From Candidatus Polarisedimenticolia bacterium (GTDB lineage: Bacteria > Acidobacteriota > Polarisedimenticolia > Gp22-AA2): 53,829 nucleotides of DNA. A model generated the notes under the pieces. The model did not search any database and was not told the origin of the DNA. It saw only the letters and a list, made by a program, of their open reading frames with translations. The stretch spans positions 1-53,829 of the forward strand of contig DASYUH010000033.1 of NCBI GenBank assembly GCA_036001465.1, given 5' to 3'. Of this stretch, positions 48,917 through 53,829 are shown in pieces. Both the position numbers and the translations under genes were made by a program. Position 1 is the stretch's first letter. Every line of letters starts with the position of its first letter.

Positions 48917-50854
48917 TGTGACCATGCGGGTCGTCGGCGGGCGGGAACCCGCCCCGCCGTAGTAGAGGCTCAGCGCGTCGACGTAGGCGTCGGCGACGTT
49001 CTGCCGGTAGACCGGATCCGACAGCTGTCGGCTGTCGGCCAGGTTGCTCAGATTGCTGACCTCCACGAGGACCTCGACCGGGACCTCGCTGCAGCGCAGG
49101 ACGGCCGGTACCCACGACCGGCGCCGTCGCACGATTCGCTCGCGCACCGGGTCGTACGGATGCACCGAAACGCCCGCCCGACGGAACGATTTCACCAGGG
49201 CGATGGCGAACTGGCGGGACAGGCCCTCCGACCGCTCCCGCTCGGCACGCGTGAACGACACGTAGGGGGCGTCCCGCGACTCGCGGGTGCGCGCATAGAT
49301 CGGGCCGGTGTATCCGTAGCGGCCGCGACGGTACTGCTCGCCCGGGACGTAGACCATCGCCCCGCCGAGGCCAGGATGGCGGGCGTCGGCATGCAGGCTC
49401 GTGAACACCACCTTGAGGGGATCGCTTCCCTCCGCCACCAGGCGGCGGAAATAGGAGTTCGTCAGGTACCACCTCAGATTGACGCCGGCGTAAGGGTCCG
49501 ACAGGGGAAACGGCGGATCGGTCAGGAGGACCTCCGCGCCGTTGCGGGTCAGCTGGACCGATTCCCGGATGCGATACCCTTCCACGCGATCCTTGATCGT
49601 CGTGAGCACGCGCGCCGCGGTGTCCTCCTCCAGCCGCGCCTTGATGCGGCAGAGAATGTCGTAGACGTACTCGTGCTCCGAGACGCCGTTGTGCGCGGCG
49701 CCGCGATCGCGGCCTCCGTGCCCTGCGTCCAGGATCACGGTGACGCCTTCCAGATTCCGGCTGCGCGTCTGGTTGATGTACCGGGCGGCCTTCTGCTGGC
49801 CCTTCTCCCAGGCTTGGCGCCGGGGGTCCTGTCCGGGCAGGTACTCGGGGAGCAGATCGTCGAGGGGGAGCTTCACCCGATGGCCGATCGGGATCCCGGT
49901 GAGATCCCTGATACCGCTCCGCGCCGCGATGGCCTGCGCCAGCTCGTTCACCTCCTGGCTGTCGACCCGCCCCGTGAAGCGCATCACGACCGAATAGAGC
50001 GCCTCGCCGCGTTTCAGCCGGTACGCTCCGAAGGCCCCGCCCTCGTCGGCGCCGTACGTGAGCTGTCCGCTGGCATCGGTCGCCGGCCCCCGCGGCGGCA
50101 GGGCAGGTGGTGCCGGCCCCGGCTCGGCCTCCGAAGGGACCTCGGTGAAATCGTCGCTGGACACTTCCCCCTCGGTGGACGGAGCGGCCTGGCCCGCGGA
50201 GGCCTGCGCCGCAGCCAGCCGGGCGAAGGGGGGCAGGAGCAGCCCGGCCGGCACGACGATCTCCTGGCCGCTGGAGGGGATCAGGCCGGGAATCCCGTTC
50301 CGGTCGGCGAGAGCCCCGAAGTTCTCCCCGCGGCCCGTCAGCCAGAGCGACAGGCTCCACAGGCTCTCCTCGGACCCCTCCTGCCGCCCCGCCCCCACGC
50401 GGTGGACCCAGTTTCCGTCTCGCGGGCCGTCTTCCGGGTAGAGATCCAGGAGGGCCTTCACCTTGTGCTCGTCGTTCAGGGACGCGTACGGGAGGATCAC
50501 GGTCGCCCCGGCGGGGGGCAGGCGATCGCCGTTCCGGGAGCGGATCGACGCGAGCTCGCGCAGGTCCGCCAGGTACCTCTGCCCGATCGACGCGTAGGTG
50601 TCGCCGGGCCGGACGGGAACCTCCAGCGAGAGATCCCGCCCGTTCTGCAGGACCGCGCGCTCCTTCGGAAGCCCGGGCGCCGCTCCCGCGGCGCGCCCAT
50701 TGGGGGCATCGAGCCGCTGCGCCCGCTGCGCCGCGGAGGGAGGCGCCGTGCCCGCCGCCGCTCCGGTCTCGGCGGCGGCCAGGCAGGCCGCGCACGCCGC
50801 GGCCAGGGCGAGCCGGACGCGCCGGTGCGGTCGAAGCGGCCGGTCCGGGCTCAC
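48902..50854 (-). CDS. N-acetylmuramoyl-L-alanine amidase (Amidase_3) with LysM-like N-terminus
   Basis: 650 aa periplasmic wall hydrolase. Signal region about 12-35. Three LysM-like or SafA-like stretches (about 75-125 [14 protein letters not shown], 150-210 [20 protein letters not shown], 275-335 [14 protein letters not shown]), then Amidase_3 (about 372-640): [15 protein letters not shown] with His379, SLHADA, and [10 protein letters not shown] as the Glu-containing end. The linker is Pro/Ala-rich. It is the last gene of gatC-gatA-amidase, overlapping gatA by 4 nt, an odd partner for an amidotransferase. Confidence 0.88.
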   Translation of the reverse strand: MSPDRPLRPHRRVRLALAAACAACLAAAETGAAAGTAPPSAAQRAQRLDAPNGRAAGAAPGLPKERAVLQNGRDLSLEVPVRPGDTYASIGQRYLADLRELASIRSRNGDRLPPAGATVILPYASLNDEHKVKALLDLYPEDGPRDGNWVHRVGAGRQEGSEESLWSLSLWLTGRGENFGALADRNGIPGLIPSSGQEIVVPAGLLLPPFARLAAAQASAGQAAPSTEGEVSSDDFTEVPSEAEPGPAPPALPPRGPATDASGQLTYGADEGGAFGAYRLKRGEALYSVVMRFTGRVDSQEVNELAQAIAARSGIRDLTGIPIGHRVKLPLDDLLPEYLPGQDPRRQAWEKGQQKAARYINQTRSRNLEGVTVILDAGHGGRDRGAAHNGVSEHEYVYDILCRIKARLEEDTAARVLTTIKDRVEGYRIRESVQLTRNGAEVLLTDPPFPLSDPYAGVNLRWYLTNSYFRRLVAEGSDPLKVVFTSLHADARHPGLGGAMVYVPGEQYRRGRYGYTGPIYARTRESRDAPYVSFTRAERERSEGLSRQFAIALVKSFRRAGVSVHPYDPVRERIVRRRRSWVPAVLRCSEVPVEVLVEVSNLSNLADSRQLSDPVYRQNVADAYVDALSLYYGGAGSRPPTTRMVTSRGN

Positions 50855-52326
50855 GGGTTCCCTTCGAGAGGCGGCACGTGCCGTTGAAATTTCAGCTCTC
50901 CCTCGAGCGCGGCCGCGAGGCGCAGGACGGTCTCCTCGTCGAAGCGGCGCCCGATGATCTGGAGCCCGATCGGCAGGCGCTCGCGCGTCAGCCCGCAGGG
51001 GATCGAGATCCCGGGCAGGCCCGCGAGATTGATCGTGACCGTGTAGATGTCCGAAAGGTACATCGCTAGGGGGTCGTCGGTCTTGTCGCCGAAGCGGAAG
51101 GCCGGGGTCGGCGTGGTCGGCGTCAGGATGGCGTCCACCTTCTCGAAGGCCCGCTCGAAGTCACGGCGGATCAGCGTCCGCACCTTCTGCCCCTTGAGGT
51201 AGTAGGCATCGTAGTACCCGGAGGAGAGGACGTACGTGCCGAGCATGATGCGCCGCTTCACCTCGGCGCCGAACCCCTCCGTGCGCGTGCGGACGTACAG
51301 GGGACCGAGCTGCCGCGCGCCCGGGGCGCGGTGCCCGTAGCGCACGCCGTCGTATCGCGCCAGGTTGCTGCTCGCCTCGGCGGTCGCGATGATGTAATAG
51401 GTCGGTATGGCGTACTCCGTGTGCGGCAGGGAGATCTCCTCCAGGCGCGCGCCCAGGCCTTCGGCGAGGTGGAGAGCCGACCGCACCGAGGCGTCCACCT
51501 CCTTGTCCATGCCCCCTTTGAAGTACTCGGCCGGCACGCCGAGGCGCAGTCCCGAAGCGCCGCGCCGCAGGCCCGCCAGGTAGTCGGGGACATCCACGTC
51601 CGCCGAGGTCGAGTCGTGGGGGTCGTGTCCGGCGATGACCTGCAGGACGCGCGCCACGTCCTCGACCGTCCGCCCGAACGGTCCGGCCTGATCGAGCGAC
51701 GACGCGAACGCCACCAGTCCGTAGCGCGACACGCGGCCGTAGGTCGGCTTCATGCCGGGGACGCCGCAGAACGCCGCGGGCTGGCGGATGGACCCACCGG
51801 TGTCGGTGCCGAGCGCCGCCGGGACCTCGCGCGCGGCCACCGCCGCAGCCGACCCGCCGCTCGATCCGCCCGGCACGCGGTCCGGCGCCCAGGGGTTCGA
51901 GGTCTTCTCGAACGCCGAGTTCTCGGTGGAGGATCCCATCGCGAACTCGTCCATGTTGGTCTTGCCGAGGAGGACCGCGCCCGCGCCCCGCAGGCGCGCC
52001 ACGCATGTGGCGTCGTAGATCGGGACATGGTTCTGGAGAATGCGGGAGCCGCATGTGGCGGGCGCTCCGCGGGCGCACAGGACGTCCTTGACGGCGATCG
52101 GCACGCCGGCGAGAGGCCCTGGCGTGCGCCCCTCCGCCCGCTCACGGTCGACGCGCGCGGCCTCCCGCAGGGCCTCCTCCTCGAGGAGAATGCGGAACGC
52201 CTTGAGACGCGGCTCGAGGGCGCGGGCCCGCTCGAGGTGGGCGCGGCACACCTCGACGGCGCTCGCTTCTCCCGAGGCGACGAGGGAGCGGATCTCGCCG
52301 ATCGTCCGGCCGGTGAGCCCGCTCAA
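50851..52326 (-). CDS. gatA: Asp-tRNA(Asn)/Glu-tRNA(Gln) amidotransferase subunit A
   Basis: 491 aa amidase-signature protein that supplies ammonia for tRNA-dependent Gln/Asn formation. Catalytic Lys80 (AVKDVL), cis-Ser155 (GGSSGGSA) and nucleophile Ser179 ([11 protein letters not shown]). The C-terminal [14 protein letters not shown] and [15 protein letters not shown] fit GatA. It overlaps gatC by 4 nt; gatB is not in the window. Confidence 0.96.
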   Translation of the reverse strand: MSGLTGRTIGEIRSLVASGEASAVEVCRAHLERARALEPRLKAFRILLEEEALREAARVDRERAEGRTPGPLAGVPIAVKDVLCARGAPATCGSRILQNHVPIYDATCVARLRGAGAVLLGKTNMDEFAMGSSTENSAFEKTSNPWAPDRVPGGSSGGSAAAVAAREVPAALGTDTGGSIRQPAAFCGVPGMKPTYGRVSRYGLVAFASSLDQAGPFGRTVEDVARVLQVIAGHDPHDSTSADVDVPDYLAGLRRGASGLRLGVPAEYFKGGMDKEVDASVRSALHLAEGLGARLEEISLPHTEYAIPTYYIIATAEASSNLARYDGVRYGHRAPGARQLGPLYVRTRTEGFGAEVKRRIMLGTYVLSSGYYDAYYLKGQKVRTLIRRDFERAFEKVDAILTPTTPTPAFRFGDKTDDPLAMYLSDIYTVTINLAGLPGISIPCGLTRERLPIGLQIIGRRFDEETVLRLAAALEGELKFQRHVPPLEGNP

Positions 52327-52610
52327 CCGATCACCTTCGGGACCTTGAAATGGACGCCGTCCGACTCCGGGGCGTTCGCCAGCGCCTCCATGCGCGGAAT
52401 CGAGGGAACCAGGACATCGTCGCGCAGCGCCAGCGCGCCGCTCTCGATCGAGGTGGTCGGCTCGATGGCCGAGGTGTCGAGCTCGTTCAGTCGAGCCACG
52501 TAGTCGAGGATCGAGCTGATCTGGCGGGTGAAGCGGTCGATCTCCTCCTCGTTGAATTCGAGGTTGGCCAGCTTCGCGAGATGCAGGACTTCGTTCCGGG
52601 TGATCGCCAT
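52323..52610 (-). CDS. gatC: Asp-tRNA(Asn)/Glu-tRNA(Gln) amidotransferase subunit C
   Basis: 95 aa. [43 protein letters not shown] and the [12 protein letters not shown] tail are the standard GatC pattern. It stabilises the GatAB complex. First gene of the gatCA-amidase unit. Confidence 0.95.
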   Translation of the reverse strand: MAITRNEVLHLAKLANLEFNEEEIDRFTRQISSILDYVARLNELDTSAIEPTTSIESGALALRDDVLVPSIPRMEALANAPESDGVHFKVPKVIG

Positions 52611-52631
52611 GGCGGGGGAGCCCCGCCGGCG

Positions 52632-52637
52632 ATTATA
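52632..52637 (-). promoter_or_regulatory. -10 element for gatC-gatA-amidase
   Basis: A perfect TATAAT on the minus strand 21 nt before the gatC ATG, predicting a leader of about 15 nt. No good -35. Confidence 0.5.
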
Positions 52638-52665
52638 CCCGAGTCATTGTGGTAGCCTTCCGGCC

Positions 52666-53634
52666 ATGAGCCGAACGATTGCGGTGAATGAGGCGCGCGC
52701 CGACACCCGAGGCATGGTCCGGGCCGCGGCGGCGGTCCTGGTCCTCCTCGGCGCGGCCCCCGTAGCGAAGCCCGCCGTGGAGCCCGAGGCGCCCGTCGGC
52801 GCGGTGCGGATCACCATCGAGACGATCGCCGTCGACCGCCGGGGCACTCAGTCCCTCGGCACGGACGTGGCCGATGTCTTCTCGGGCAGCTCCGGGGTGC
52901 TGAAGAAATCGGCCACCCTCATCAGCCGCACCGGGGGCGAGGCGCGCGAAATGGTGGAGCTGACGGCCCGCCTGAGCCCCACCCTGTCCCCGGAAGGAGG
53001 CTGCGCCCTCCACATCGAGACCGAGACGCGCAGCGTCCTGGCCGGAGCGAGAGCCGGCGCCCGGCCGCGCCCGCCCGACCGGGTGCGCGCCGCGGTGGTC
53101 CTGAAGCCCTTCGAGGAGAAGATGGTCGAAGCGTATTCGTCCACCGTCACCCAGGGCAGGCTCGCCTTCCGGGTGCGCTGCGGGACGCCCGATGCGGATC
53201 AGGGGCCCGAGTCGCAGTTCGCCGAGTTCGTGCTGTCCGTGTCCCGGGGCGAAGGGGACCAGGAGCCGAAGCCGATGAAGAGCAACCGGCTGCGGGCGCT
53301 GATCGGTCACGAAGCGGGCAACCATTTCTCCTTCAACGTGACCCTCGATCCGGACGCCTCCGGCGCCCGGCGATACCGCAAGGAAGAGGTGGACGTGAGC
53401 CTGACACCGGTCCTCATCTCGGGCGGCCGCATCCAGGTCGAGGTCACCCTCCACGGCGAGCTGGCCACGGTGAGCGCCGCCGCCCCGCCCGCCGCCCACC
53501 CCTTCTCCCACACCGACACGCTGGTCCTCTCCCCGGGTCAGACCCAGAGCCTCGACATCGACGTCCATTCGTCGACGGATGAGGAGGGGTGGTCGCGCGT
53601 GCGGTATCGGCTGGGAGTCACGGCCGCCTTCTAG
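52666..53634 (+). CDS. Secreted protein of unknown function
   Basis: 322 aa from ATG 52666, or 306 from ATG 52714 (GMVRAAAAVLVLLGAAPVAKPA is the signal). The mature part is beta-rich: AVRITIETIAVDRRGTQSL, FVLSVSRGEG, HFSFNVTLDPDASG, RIQVEVTLHGEL, SLDIDVHSS; it looks like a periplasmic adhesion/secretin-type or curli-like sandwich but no family was recognised. Divergent from gatC. Its TAG stop starts the last 3'-end repeat copy. Confidence 0.75.
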   Translation: MSRTIAVNEARADTRGMVRAAAAVLVLLGAAPVAKPAVEPEAPVGAVRITIETIAVDRRGTQSLGTDVADVFSGSSGVLKKSATLISRTGGEAREMVELTARLSPTLSPEGGCALHIETETRSVLAGARAGARPRPPDRVRAAVVLKPFEEKMVEAYSSTVTQGRLAFRVRCGTPDADQGPESQFAEFVLSVSRGEGDQEPKPMKSNRLRALIGHEAGNHFSFNVTLDPDASGARRYRKEEVDVSLTPVLISGGRIQVEVTLHGELATVSAAAPPAAHPFSHTDTLVLSPGQTQSLDIDVHSSTDEEGWSRVRYRLGVTAAF

Positions 53635-53666
53635 GAGCCTGTCCGAGCAGTCGGCCGGGCCGCGCG
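53632..53666 (+). repeat. 3'-end repeat, copy 6 (after the last gene)
   Basis: TAGGAGCCTGTCCGAG, then CAGTCGGCCGGGCCGCGCG. The inner stem bases differ (AGCAGTC instead of AGTATTC), but the outer parts match copies 1, 4 and 5. Sense orientation. Confidence 0.75.
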
Positions 53667-53829
53667 TCCGCAGGGTGTTGTTCCTTTGGAAAATGCCCGA
53701 CGACCGTGGAGGCGCCTGATCGGGGATGAGGCGCTGGATCGGGCCTGAGTCCGTGGGCGGACAGTTCGAGGGCCTGGTCGAGGCGGAGGCTTCGGCGGAC
53801 TCGCCGATCGGGCGGCCCGTTGGCTCGCT
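53667..53829. other. Unassigned right edge
   Basis: No gene, RNA or repeat recognised in the last 163 bases. Confidence 0.4.

Overview
This is a GC-rich, gene-dense chromosomal window of about 54 kb from a Gram-negative bacterium. Diderm markers include an OmpA-domain protein, an outer-membrane barrel candidate, a MacAB-type efflux set and a periplasmic amidase. Gene content and the dense ATGA/TTGA stop-start overlaps would fit Acidobacteriota or a neighbouring deep phylum. That placement is inference; there is no rRNA gene here to settle it. Nearly every gene is housekeeping, and most long antisense reading frames are shadows caused by high GC.

Layout. 1-3.7 kb (minus): tRNA-CAU, tilS, hpt, ftsH (cut by the window edge). 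4.0-8.6 kb (plus): a 56-aa zinc protein, hemB, hemL, a glutaredoxin-like protein, ettA. 8.6-12.1 kb (minus): a small membrane protein, an OmpA-domain lipoprotein/secreted protein, a UvrD/PcrA helicase. 12.2-13.3 kb (plus): a secreted two-domain protein of unknown function. 13.3-17.7 kb (minus): TPR protein, glmU with a long basic N-terminus, glmS. 17.8-21.8 kb (plus): folK, deoxynucleoside kinase, panB, panC, and a secreted lysyl-oxidase-like protein. 21.9-26.0 kb (minus): barrel protein, coaE, folD and two unknowns. 26.2-32.3 kb (plus): thiolase, 3-hydroxyacyl-CoA dehydrogenase, a MrfA-like helicase fused to a MrfB-like exonuclease, HU, an unknown. 32.3-39.2 kb (minus): purE-mtaB, a small Cys-rich protein, macA-macB-type transporter genes, purD. 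39.4-45.3 kb is the accessory part: an internally deleted IS, a structured leader, an 1107-aa secreted beta-helix/calcium-repeat protein of lower GC, a PEP-mutase-family gene broken by one in-frame stop, and a gene scrap. 45.3-53.6 kb: NAD(P)-binding oxidoreductase, a DUF885/M48 protease pair (plus), an amidase-gatA-gatC operon (minus), and a secreted unknown (plus).

How genes work together. hemB and hemL are two steps of the C5 tetrapyrrole pathway. glmS and glmU make UDP-GlcNAc for the wall that the amidase later cuts. panB and panC start pantothenate/CoA synthesis, which coaE finishes. folK and folD serve folate metabolism; purE and purD serve purine synthesis, with hpt for salvage. The thiolase and dehydrogenase form a short acyl-CoA module.

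Most notable: (1) a short hairpin-prone repeat, at least six copies, each directly after a stop codon or a little downstream and always on the sense strand of the upstream gene; (2) the single-chain MrfA-MrfB fusion; (3) a bacterial lysyl oxidase that keeps the copper motif and both residues that make the LTQ cofactor, with a promoter that carries a palindrome; (4) the low-GC beta-helix protein behind a 190-nt folded leader next to an IS scar; (5) the 56-aa Cys-rich gene before hemB.
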